Source of the DNA: JAABRU01 sp050180235 | Lineage (GTDB): Bacteria; Desulfobacterota; Desulfobacteria; Desulfobacterales; Desulfococcaceae | Assembly: GCA_050180235.1 (NCBI GenBank) | Contig: JBFXEJ010000109.1 | Location: forward strand, 1-19,958 | Length of the DNA stretch: 19,958 bases | Direction: 5' to 3' | Shown here: positions 13,648-19,958 of the stretch, in pieces | Numbering within the stretch: position 1 is the stretch's first letter | Layout: each line of letters begins with the position of its first letter | Program-made: the position numbers and the translations under genes | The notes under the pieces: generated by a model | Seen by the model: only the letters and a program-made list of their open reading frames with translations | Told to the model about the DNA's origin: nothing | Database searches by the model: none

Positions 13648-14346
13648 ATGTCCAAAATAAAGGGCTTCCGAATGTATAAAGGCATGAATAAAAACAGATT
13701 GTCAGAATCCTGCCATTTACTGCACAGAATCAGAATTCCTGCAATACTGTGCCTGCTGGTTCTCTGTTTTTCCGGATGCACAGGCACTGCACCCAGGAAC
13801 CCTGGGAATTTATGTGCAATATTCCGTGAAAAACCGGAATGGTATGAATCAGCAAGTGCGTCATGCGGAAAATGGGGTATTCCCATTCCGGTGATGATGG
13901 CGATCATGTACAGGGAATCGGATTTCAGATCCGATGCCAGGCCCAGGCGCACCTGTCTGTTCATCTTTCCGGGTCTCCGGCGTTCCACTGCCTACGGATA
14001 TTCCCAGGCCATTGACAGCACATGGAATATTTACTGCAAACATACGGGACGACTGCACGCAGATCGGGAAGACTTTGATGATGCCATTGATTTCATCGGC
14101 TGGTACTGTAATATCAGTTTTGTAAAATGCGGCATAGCCAAACACGACGCGTACAATCTCTACCTGGCCTATCATGAGGGACAGAACGGATTTAATCAGG
14201 GAAGTTACAATAAAAAAAACTGGCTGAAAAAAGTGGCCCTTTCTGTCCGTGAACAGGCGGAAACATACACCCTTCAGTTCGGTCTCTGTGAATCTGAATT
14301 CCGGAAACCGGCAGTGAAAGGAAAAAGCTGTCTGTATCCTTTTTAG
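13648..14346 (+). CDS. lytic transglycosylase-like lipoprotein
   Basis: 232 residues from the first ATG; the ATG at 13672 has a better ribosome site (AAGGG) and may be the true start. A signal peptide with lipobox ends LCLLVLCFSGC (C44), so the protein should be a membrane-anchored lipoprotein. The SLT-type fold is suggested by VMMAIMYRESDF with the likely catalytic E90, then AYGYSQAIDSTW (the G-x-x-Q motif) and NLYLAYHEGQNGF near the C-terminus, as in enzymes that cleave peptidoglycan between MurNAc and GlcNAc. Follows fabH by 15 bases on the same strand. The segment RRTCLFIFPGLRR between the motifs is unusual in composition. Confidence 0.8.
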   Translation: MSKIKGFRMYKGMNKNRLSESCHLLHRIRIPAILCLLVLCFSGCTGTAPRNPGNLCAIFREKPEWYESASASCGKWGIPIPVMMAIMYRESDFRSDARPRRTCLFIFPGLRRSTAYGYSQAIDSTWNIYCKHTGRLHADREDFDDAIDFIGWYCNISFVKCGIAKHDAYNLYLAYHEGQNGFNQGSYNKKNWLKKVALSVREQAETYTLQFGLCESEFRKPAVKGKSCLYPF

Positions 14347-14489
14347 GATTTGTAAAAAAATAACATGTACAATTTTCTGCAGTGGAACTTATGACAATGC
14401 AGGGGCAGTCTCCTGTGCCTGCTGCCTGAAGGTCCGGAAAGGGCAGTCACAGGGGCTGTACCTACAGTAATCAGTATCAGAAGTATTTA

Positions 14490-14623
14490 GGTGAGTTATG
14501 AAAAAATGTACCATCATTGCAGGGTGGGCACGGCTTTTTGTGCCCGCCGTCCTGCTGAAACGGTGGGCACAAAAAGCCGTGCCCACCCTACGAAAAACGG
14601 TATAATCATTAATGGAAATCACC
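14490..14623. mobile_element. GGTGATTTCC-family MITE, long subfamily
   Basis: 134 bp, ends GGTGAGTTATG / ATGGAAATCACC, flanks TTA and TAA. The internal nested arms match 5292-5427 in reverse orientation, with GGGTGGGCAC / GTGCCCACCC replacing GGGCGGGCAC / GTGCCCGCCC on both arms. It lies just upstream of the pmp3-type gene. The stretch 14347-14489 before it holds no gene. Confidence 0.85.
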
Positions 14624-14639
14624 TAACAGTGCATTTTTT

Positions 14640-14668
14640 TTGACAGGGGAAGTGCTTTGCTTCATTAC
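14640..14668 (+). promoter_or_regulatory. possible promoter of the Pmp3/YqaE gene
   Basis: TTGACA at 14640-14645, 17-base spacer, CATTAC at 14663-14668. The -35 is perfect, the -10 weak. It starts 17 bases after the MITE end. Confidence 0.35.
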
Positions 14669-14697
14669 ACCTGAACATAAAACAGAGGAGAAGAAAA

Positions 14698-14883
14698 ATG
14701 GAAGAAAAAACTGCTGATTTTTTACGGATTATCGGATCAGTCATCATTCCGCCCATAGGTGTTTTTTTCCAGGTGGGATTTGGACTGCATTTCTGGCTCA
14801 ATATTCTGCTCACCCTGTTCGGATATCTGCCGGGACTGGTACATGCCATTTGGATTATTATTGTAAAAAATAAGCAATCCTGA
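14698..14883 (+). CDS. Pmp3/YqaE family membrane peptide
   Basis: 61 residues with two membrane helices: FLRIIGSVIIPPIGVFFQVG and WLNILLTLFGYLPGLVHAIW. The IPPIGVFFQVG and NILLTLFGYLPGLVHA segments are the UPF0057/Pmp3 signature. Homologues are small stress-related inner-membrane proteins that influence membrane potential and ion leakage. Ribosome site GAGGAG about 9 bases before the ATG. Monocistronic by position: a MITE precedes it and a large hairpin follows. Confidence 0.93.
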   Translation: MEEKTADFLRIIGSVIIPPIGVFFQVGFGLHFWLNILLTLFGYLPGLVHAIWIIIVKNKQS

Positions 14884-14890
14884 GCACATG

Positions 14891-14941
14891 GTACCGGTGG
14901 CCGGGTACAGAATTCATTAATCAGTACCCGGTTACCGGCAC
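14891..14941 (+). terminator. hairpin after the Pmp3 gene
   Basis: 18-bp arms GTACCGGTGGCCGGGTAC / GTACCCGGTTACCGGCAC with three mismatches around a 15-base loop, 7 bases past the stop codon. No U-run follows, so it may act as an mRNA end protector rather than a strict intrinsic terminator. Confidence 0.45.
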
Positions 14942-15007
14942 CCTTAATGGAAAAATCCAAAAACAGCAGGGATTCAGGATACCAAATCCCTGCGGGAAAG
15001 GTCTCTT

Positions 15008-15799
15008 ATGCCATTCAAAGAAAATCTGCTGAAAAAGATTCGGATCAATACTCTGGCCCAAAATGTCGGGAACAGCATTGCCCCGTCCGGCAGCGAGAAA
15101 CGCATGGATACTGAAACCATGCGCAGACTTCTGGAAATTGGGGAGTACGCTCATCACAGGGAAAGAGATATGGAACTCTATATTCTGGAAGACAGCGAAT
15201 CGGAAAAAAAGAGGATTCTGGTGCTGGATAATGATCTGCCCATATATAATACAACCATAGCGGATGTGGCCATGCGCAAAAGCCCCACAGTGAAAGAGAT
15301 GGTGAGCATCCGCAATGCCATGAAAATCCTCAGTGACAGCGATGTTGTGGAGAGCAGAAAAGAGCAGTCTCTGCAAAGCATTCAGCAGCAGTGCATTGAC
15401 CGGCTAGATCTTTCCTTTGAACCGTCTGATCTGGATGAAATCGAAAAAGACGGCGCTGTTTCTCTGGAAAAAGCTTATGCGGACGGGGTGACAGAAGCTC
15501 TGGATTTGTTTGCGGAACTTCTGGCTTATGTTCCCGCGCCGGAGAAATTCCGGCTCAGCAATTATAAAATCATGGGGCATCTGCAAAAAAAAGATACCGG
15601 TGAACTCCTTTTCGGGCCTGTGGTTATTTACAGTCTGATTCATAACACTCTCCGTCTGACTGATCAGACTCTAAGCAGTCTGAACAAAGACGATGCTGAA
15701 ATGATTTCCAAAATTACAGCAGAAAAAATCAAACCGGCCAGGGAAGGAGCGCAGGTTTTTGCTTTTCTGAAAGAAGCTGTTCTTTCGGGAAAACACTGA
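15008..15799 (+). CDS. conserved-looking soluble protein of unknown function
   Basis: 263 residues, no signal peptide or membrane helix. Starts MPFKENLLKKIRINTLAQNV, with GGAAAGG about 9 bases before the ATG. Rich in Glu, Lys and Leu, likely mostly helical; segments include MRRLLEIGEYAHHRERDMEL, KRILVLDNDLPIYNT and FRLSNYKIMGHLQKKDTGEL. I do not recognise the family. It is followed after 73 bases by the pseudo-receiver/PP2C phosphatase on the same strand, so the two may form an operon and it could be a partner or target of that regulator; this is a guess from position. Confidence 0.75.
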   Translation: MPFKENLLKKIRINTLAQNVGNSIAPSGSEKRMDTETMRRLLEIGEYAHHRERDMELYILEDSESEKKRILVLDNDLPIYNTTIADVAMRKSPTVKEMVSIRNAMKILSDSDVVESRKEQSLQSIQQQCIDRLDLSFEPSDLDEIEKDGAVSLEKAYADGVTEALDLFAELLAYVPAPEKFRLSNYKIMGHLQKKDTGELLFGPVVIYSLIHNTLRLTDQTLSSLNKDDAEMISKITAEKIKPAREGAQVFAFLKEAVLSGKH

Positions 15800-15872
15800 A
15801 TTTTTTTCATTCGGTATTTTTCAAAATAACTGAGCGCGGATATTTCTGCTGCTGTTTTCATAGAGGTTTTGC

Positions 15873-17543
15873 TTGGAAAAACCCTTCACCATTCTCTGCA
15901 TAGAAAAAAATGATCTCTGCCGCAGTGCCCTGAAAATCATTGATGCGCAATGTCAAAGTCATATCCGCATAGCCCGATCCTTTGCTGAAGCTGCGGAAAT
16001 ACTTGATACAGAAGAAATTCATATCATTGCTGCCAATGAGGAATTTCTCGGCATCATGGAGGAACTGATCCCGCTTTATCCGGATCCGGTAAAAATTCTT
16101 ACAGGTTACGGAAATAATCCGGAAATTCTGATCCGCGCGATCAACTGCGGAGGCATACGCTGTTTTGTTTCCATGCAACCGGATGAAACGCAGTTGCGCA
16201 ATGCCATTGCCCATGCTTTGGAAAACTGTCAGAAACAGAAGGAAAACAAAAGACTTGTGGATGATTTGCAGTATATGCTCCACAAGATGAACTTTCTCCA
16301 TGAGATTTCCGGAAAAATTTCGGAAATCAAACCCCTTCCCAATCTGCTCAGTGACATTATGGAAAGCAGCCGGGCAGTTATGAACGCTGAGGCCAGTTCC
16401 CTGCTTCTGTATGATCCCGTTGAAAACAGACTGCATTTCAATATCACCATAGGAGACAAGGGGCCTCTGCTGAGGGAATTCAGTGTGGAAATGGGGGAGG
16501 GAATTGCCGGATGGGTGGCACAGCACCGCAAACCCCAGCTAATCCGTGACTGCTACAGCGATCCCCGTTTCAATCCGGAAATGGACAGAAAAATATCTTT
16601 CCGAACCTGTTCCATGATTTGCATTCCCATGATCCGTTATGAACAGCTTATCGGTGTCATGCAGGTCATCAACAAAAAAGACGGCTGTGTTTTTGAAGAC
16701 AGGGATCTGATCATTTTTGAAACCCTGGCCTCCCAATGCGCTGTTGCCATTGAAAATGCCAGACTGGTTGAAATCCATGTGCAAACCCAGACACTGGAGC
16801 GGGAACTGGAAACCGCAAGGGAAATTCAGCAGAGTCTGCTGGCCGCCTCACTTCCCCCTTATGAGGATATTGACTGTGCGGCTGATCTGATTCCTGCCAG
16901 ACAGGTTGGCGGGGATTATTACACAATCCGCAAAATCGGGGAAAACCGCAGCCTTTTTTTTATTGCGGATGTGGTGGGCAAAAGCATACCGGCCGCGCTG
17001 ATTGTTTCCACGCTCTGCTCCTGTCTGAACACCTATATCAGACTGAATCCGGATCACTTTGACCTTATGACCCTGGTGACAGGAATGAACCGTGTTATTC
17101 TGGATTCTGTAACTGCCGACAAATTTGTCACAGCGTGGTTTGGGCTTTATTATCATGACACCCGTGTTCTCAGCAGTATCAATGCGGGGCATAACCGGCC
17201 CATGATTTTCAGAAAGGGAAAGGAAAAACCTGTTGAACTGGGAATGGGCGGGCTGGCTCTGGGGATTTTCGACAGTTCATACAGAATGCAGGAAATCCGG
17301 CTGCAGAAGGATGATGTGCTGGTTTTCTATACAGACGGCATTACCGAGGCATGGGATGAAAAAGGGGAGCAGTATGAAACCTGCAGACTTATACGCTCGG
17401 TTTCAGACAATCTGGGCCGGTCAGCGGCTGAGATACTGTCAGAAATCAGAAAAGATGTGAAACATCATGTGGGCAATGCTCCGCAAAGTGATGACCTGAC
17501 CTGCGCTGTGATTCGCATTTGCCGGTCTTTTATGTGCCGCTGA
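15873..17543 (+). CDS. pseudo-receiver/GAF/PP2C (SpoIIE-type) phosphatase
   Basis: 556 residues; TTG start with AGAGG 8 bases upstream. Residues 1-115 look like a response-regulator receiver (TILCIEKND, then HIIAANEEF) but the phospho-acceptor position is Asn55 and the usual C-terminal Lys is not seen (VSMQPDE), so it is probably not phosphorylated normally. Residues about 145-300 form a GAF domain (ASSLLLYD..., GEGIAGWVAQHRKP, IPMIRYEQLIGVMQVINK). A helical linker (ETAREIQQSLLA) leads to the SpoIIE/RsbU-type PP2C domain, with metal acids D348 (GGDYY), D366 (IADVVGKS), D488 (YTDGITEA) and D540/541 (SDDLTCAVI). Such enzymes dephosphorylate anti-sigma-factor antagonists or related targets. No partner STAS or kinase gene is adjacent. 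Its 3' end overlaps the convergent gene by 14 bases. Confidence 0.92.
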   Translation: MEKPFTILCIEKNDLCRSALKIIDAQCQSHIRIARSFAEAAEILDTEEIHIIAANEEFLGIMEELIPLYPDPVKILTGYGNNPEILIRAINCGGIRCFVSMQPDETQLRNAIAHALENCQKQKENKRLVDDLQYMLHKMNFLHEISGKISEIKPLPNLLSDIMESSRAVMNAEASSLLLYDPVENRLHFNITIGDKGPLLREFSVEMGEGIAGWVAQHRKPQLIRDCYSDPRFNPEMDRKISFRTCSMICIPMIRYEQLIGVMQVINKKDGCVFEDRDLIIFETLASQCAVAIENARLVEIHVQTQTLERELETAREIQQSLLAASLPPYEDIDCAADLIPARQVGGDYYTIRKIGENRSLFFIADVVGKSIPAALIVSTLCSCLNTYIRLNPDHFDLMTLVTGMNRVILDSVTADKFVTAWFGLYYHDTRVLSSINAGHNRPMIFRKGKEKPVELGMGGLALGIFDSSYRMQEIRLQKDDVLVFYTDGITEAWDEKGEQYETCRLIRSVSDNLGRSAAEILSEIRKDVKHHVGNAPQSDDLTCAVIRICRSFMCR

Positions 17544-18096
17544 CAGCCGGTTCCTGAAAAATCTGTGACAGATCTTTCAATATGCGATAATATTCTTTGA
17601 TTTTTTTAAGTTCTTTCTCCATGAACGCATGGTAACTGTCACTCATAAAACAGGGCCAGGCAATTGCACAGACAAGTGGCCTGCTGTCAAAAGAAAAAAT
17701 ACATCCGTCCGGGTTCAGAAAGGGGCATTGATAACGATTATCATCCAAAGACAGCCGCTCCTGCAGGGCCTTATGTTTTTCCGGGGAAAGTGGGAAAATG
17801 CAGATAAAGAGATCAATGCAATCCAGATTTGCGGGAAAATGCCATTTGCAGCATTCTCCCCTGCAATCGGGAATGCTTTTGGCACAGGCGGCAGCATAGC
17901 CCATCTGCTCTGCTTTCTGATACAGACTGTGCCGAATTCTGCTGATGGCATCCACTGCTTCCCCGGCCTGCTGCCTTTCATGACAGTTCAGCAGTTTATC
18001 CATACGGATGGCAGCATTCAGTTCCGTCAGCAGATACTGCCGGTATGCACGGGCGGCTTGCTCCTGTTTTTCCGGAGTTTTAATATCAAAATACAT
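17530..18096 (-). CDS. YkgJ-type cysteine cluster protein
   Basis: 188 residues from the ATG at 18096; the frame opens at a TTG at 18108, but the ATG is preferred, with a GGGGG run about 6 bases upstream. Cysteines cluster as DCRGECC (middle), CPFLNPDGC and LVCAIAWPC, the pattern of the YkgJ/UPF0153 family, thought to bind zinc or iron-sulphur. The N-terminal 70 residues are helical (YRQYLLTELNAAIRMDKLLN). Function in the family is not established. It converges with the phosphatase (14-base overlap) and lies downstream of tetR on the same strand, separated by a MITE. Confidence 0.8.
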   Translation of the reverse strand: MYFDIKTPEKQEQAARAYRQYLLTELNAAIRMDKLLNCHERQQAGEAVDAISRIRHSLYQKAEQMGYAAACAKSIPDCRGECCKWHFPANLDCIDLFICIFPLSPEKHKALQERLSLDDNRYQCPFLNPDGCIFSFDSRPLVCAIAWPCFMSDSYHAFMEKELKKIKEYYRILKDLSQIFQEPAVSGT

Positions 18097-18152
18097 AGCA
18101 GCCCCCAAACTCTGTTATGATCAGCATATGCAGCAATGTCAGATTTCTATAA

Positions 18153-18253
18153 GGTGATTTCCAGAAAAAAATATAACGCCAAAGTATCAGAAGCTTCCGG
18201 CTTTTGACCTGTGCCTGTGAACTGAAAAGGGATATTTATTTTCAGAAATCACC
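18153..18253. mobile_element. GGTGATTTCC-family MITE, short subfamily, at the tetR 3' end
   Basis: 101 bp, ends GGTGATTTCCAGAAAAAAAT / ATTTATTTTCAGAAATCACC, flanked by identical TAA (18150-18152, 18254-18256). Interior shares AAGCTTCCGGC and CTGTGAACTGAAAAGGGATA with 12212-12306. The tetR frame ends inside it. Confidence 0.88.
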
Positions 18254-18982
18254 TAACTGTTTCACTACTTCACTTCCCTGAATAGCAGAAAAATCTTTTT
18301 TTATGATATTTTCATATTGTTCCATTGATTTGGGACATGGATGATCCGTGGCAGGAAAACGGACAGTTCCGGAATGGGGAAAAACACTGCTATGGAAAGT
18401 GTGCATATTCCCCTGTTTGAGTCCGCTGATAATGAACTGTTCATAAATGGTTGCTATTTCATCAACATTCAGCCGGCCATCGGGTTTGTACCATGCAGCT
18501 CCTGCTGTGCATAAGGTCAGAATGGCATAGGAGAGAATTTTCACATCACAGGGTGAAAACACTCCCGCCTGAGTGCCGTTTTGAATAATATCCTGAAAAA
18601 TCTGCTCATATTCATCCCGTTTCTGCACGATCACCCGGAGATGTTCCTGTGTCAGGCCCCGCATTTCACTGTTTGCAATAAAATTCTCCTTTTGCCGTTC
18701 CAGATGAAAGCGGACATGAGTATGCACTGCCATCCGCATTTTTGCTTCCGTATCCCTGCCTTTGGCAATGCCGGTTTTCAGACAGGCTGTGAGATCTTCC
18801 ATTGTTGTTTTCTGGATACTGAACAGCAGTTCCTCCTTGCTGGCATAGTGATAATAGATGCTGGCCTTCTGAATACCGCTTCCGCGGGCAATATCACTGA
18901 TGCTGGTGGCAAAATACCCTTTTTGAAAAAACAGATCAATGGCAACAGATTTAATGGTTTCTTTCATATTGCCCGCAGTCAT
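18242..18982 (-). CDS. TetR-family transcriptional repressor
   Basis: 246 residues; ATG at 18982 with AAAGGAG upstream. The N-terminal helix-turn-helix is clear: AIDLFFQKGYFATSISDIAR, GSGIQKASIYYHYASKEELL. The ligand-binding part follows (about 50-190). A C-terminal stretch of about 55 residues after IISGLKQG is longer than usual. The last codons are MITE sequence: without the element the frame would read VVKQL then TAG, so the insertion only adds Gly-Asp-Phe before a new TGA. A sigma-70-like promoter and a CGACCGGTCG palindrome lie upstream, suggesting autoregulation. Ligand unknown; fatty-acid or aromatic CoA metabolism is common for such regulators. Confidence 0.93.
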   Translation of the reverse strand: MTAGNMKETIKSVAIDLFFQKGYFATSISDIARGSGIQKASIYYHYASKEELLFSIQKTTMEDLTACLKTGIAKGRDTEAKMRMAVHTHVRFHLERQKENFIANSEMRGLTQEHLRVIVQKRDEYEQIFQDIIQNGTQAGVFSPCDVKILSYAILTLCTAGAAWYKPDGRLNVDEIATIYEQFIISGLKQGNMHTFHSSVFPHSGTVRFPATDHPCPKSMEQYENIIKKDFSAIQGSEVVKQLGDF

Positions 18983-19046
18983 AACATTCTCCTTTGTACA
19001 GATTTCCGGTTCCGAAGCAGAGTGATAAACGGGAAAAATTTTCTAC

Positions 19047-19056
19047 CGACCGGTCG
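19047..19056 (-). promoter_or_regulatory. probable TetR operator
   Basis: Perfect palindrome CGACCGGTCG inside TACCGACCGGTCGTTAG, about 65 bases upstream of the tetR ATG and just downstream of its predicted -10. Position fits repression of its own gene; the family typically binds such CG-centred palindromes. Confidence 0.6.
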
Positions 19057-19065
19057 TTAGTTCAG

Positions 19066-19094
19066 TTTATTTCATGTATTCCTGTGTTTGTCAA
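19066..19094 (-). promoter_or_regulatory. predicted sigma-70 promoter of tetR
   Basis: Minus strand TTGACA (19094-19089), 17-base spacer, AATAAA (19071-19066). The start would be near 19059, so the CGACCGGTCG operator overlaps the first transcribed bases. Confidence 0.55.
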
Positions 19095-19150
19095 GTTGAA
19101 AAAACAGGAAGGAATCCCGAACTGAAAGTTTGGTGCACTGAAATGACTCA

Positions 19151-19286
19151 TACCGATTCTCCATTGGTTTGATCCAATACCGTCAGTTTTTCCGCAGTTC
19201 CGGCTTTGCAGAAAACCGCTCCGCTTAATTTCTGCACTCCTCCGGATCAGTCGTGCAGATTAGATCATGTCAATGGCGAATTGGTA
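19151..19286. mobile_element. TACC-ended MITE
   Basis: 136 bp. Ends TACCGATTCTCCATTG / CAATGGCGAATTGGTA, flanked by TCA direct repeats (19148-19150, 19287-19289). Same end family as 5705-5804 but a different interior. No coding capacity. Confidence 0.85.
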
Positions 19287-19298
19287 TCAGAAAAGACT

Positions 19299-19317
19299 GC
19301 CGGACTTTCAGTCCGGC
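19299..19317. repeat. short hairpin GCCGGACT-TTC-AGTCCGGC
   Basis: Perfect 8-bp arms with a 3-base loop, 13 bases after the MITE. No T-run. Function unknown; it may be a dispersed palindrome. Confidence 0.5.
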
Positions 19318-19453
19318 ACTCCGGAAACTGCTTAACCGTTCCAACATAAAAACCCGCAGGATTATGACCGCCACCTGTATAAAGAACGTCATCCTTCCGA
19401 ATGTTTTATAAATAAAATCAAATGTTTAAAATGTATTTTCTCCCGGAATGAAC

Positions 19454-19488
19454 AAAAAAACCGGATTTTTTGGAAAAATCCGGTTTTT
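19454..19488. terminator. strong bidirectional hairpin terminator
   Basis: AAAAACCGGATTTTT / AAAAATCCGGTTTTT, 15-bp perfect arms with a 3-base loop, with runs of A before and T after, so it would work in both directions. No intact gene ends beside it in the window, so the transcript it served may be lost or lie in degraded sequence. Confidence 0.7.
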
Positions 19489-19858
19489 GCAGCGCACAGA
19501 TTCAAGGCTGACAGAGTACTGCAGCAGACCGTGAAACACGGCAGACTGCCGGTGCGGTTTCCGGAGACCGGTCTGATAAAACATGTCTCATATTACGGGA
19601 ATCTCTTCCCGGTGACTGCCGGAAACGTGCTGCTGTTTATACAGATTATCGGGAATCATACAGAAATGCTGTCCCCTCAGAACGTCTGCGGCGGTCCGGG
19701 AAGGAAAGCGGGGAAACAGCACATACTGAACGTTTTAACAGTACGTTACGCCGGAGGTGCGCCTGCATGGTGCGGAAGACTCTCCCCCTTTAAGCAGAAA
19801 CCGGGAAATGCACGGAAAGCGCATAAGAATGTTTATTAGACCTCCTGCAAAACTGGGA
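19489..19858. other. no supported gene
   Basis: A GTG-started open frame of 102 codons (19531-19839, plus strand) exists, but it has no ribosome site, no recognised motif and an atypical composition. The opposite strand shows nothing better. It may be decayed coding DNA or spacer. Confidence 0.4.
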
Positions 19859-19887
19859 TTGACACACAATTCCTCCTGAGTTAAACA
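19859..19887 (+). promoter_or_regulatory. possible promoter of the last gene
   Basis: TTGACA at 19859-19864, 17-base spacer, TAAACA at 19882-19887, about 36 bases before the ATG at 19923. Perfect -35, moderate -10. Confidence 0.4.
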
Positions 19888-19922
19888 GGTTTTTAAAAAT
19901 ATTCCGGCTGCAGGAGGACAGA

Positions 19923-19958
19923 ATGCCCACTTTTGAAAAACCGGCCCGTTATCCGAAA
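19923..19958 (+). CDS. 5' end of a rightward gene, product unknown (partial)
   Basis: ATG at 19923 with AGGAGG about 6 bases upstream opens MPTFEKPARYPK, running off the window. The start is well supported by the ribosome site; 12 codons are too few to identify the product. Confidence 0.55.
   Translation, partial: MPTFEKPARYPK

Noticed and set aside
15858..16526. 222-codon open frame on the minus strand
   Set aside because: Antisense to the receiver/GAF phosphatase; no ribosome site or recognised motif.
19531..19839. 102-codon plus-strand open frame
   Set aside because: GTG start without ribosome site, no recognisable domain, odd composition.
19883..19905. GTTTTTAAAAATATTCCGGC resembling the end of the hicA MITE
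   Set aside because: Only a short AT-rich match; no second end and no target duplication nearby.

Overview
The window looks like chromosomal DNA from a delta-proteobacterium-like anaerobe, probably near the sulfate-reducing Desulfobacterales. This is an inference from formate-tetrahydrofolate ligase, an exported Fe-type superoxide dismutase, an exported protein ending in a Dx[N]xD...GLEE-type calcium-loop tail, another with a GGGGGCFI tail, and heavy loads of small palindromic elements. No rRNA, tRNA or CRISPR array was seen.

Layout: (1) 1-1407, start of a leftward gene and a rightward FtsX/LolC-type permease. (2) 1424-2942, leftward operon hicA (broken) - hicB - exported protein of unknown function. 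(3) 3220-9070, an AT-rich leftward array of toxin-antitoxin and exported-protein genes separated by structured sites that read as integron attC sites on the minus strand (RYYYAAC-like R'', 6-nt spacer, TCAAGCGGAC-like L'', variable stem, GCCGCTTA-like L', GTT R'). Six or more attC-like sites lie just 3' of minus-strand stop codons or at the end of an ORF-less unit. No integrase gene is in the window, so this is a cassette array fragment or a cluster of attC sites lacking an integrase. Cassettes hold two PIN-toxin/57-residue-partner pairs, one vapBC pair, one TumE-type pair, two exported proteins, and a ~245-bp ORF-less cassette present twice, each time upstream of a PIN toxin. (4) 9376-12148, leftward fhs with a structured leader, and a Tat-exported lipoprotein superoxide dismutase. 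(5) 12643-17543, rightward fabH - lytic transglycosylase lipoprotein, a Pmp3/YqaE membrane peptide, an unknown helical protein, and a pseudo-receiver/GAF/PP2C phosphatase. (6) 17530-18982, leftward YkgJ-type cysteine cluster protein and a TetR regulator with a recognisable promoter and operator. (7) 19100-19958, mostly non-coding, with one MITE, a strong hairpin terminator and the first 12 codons of a rightward gene.

The second theme is miniature inverted-repeat elements (MITEs). At least eight are present: four with GGTGATTTCC ends (two internal subfamilies), two with TACCGATTC-type ends, one with GAAGCTGTTTT ends, all with 3-bp TNA-type target duplications or close to it, and one 192-bp element with GGTAGTGGG ends and an exact 8-bp duplication. 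Removing three of them restores reading frames: the hicA toxin, a vapC toxin, and the 5' part of an exported-protein gene. Both disrupted TA loci have lost the toxin and kept the antitoxin.
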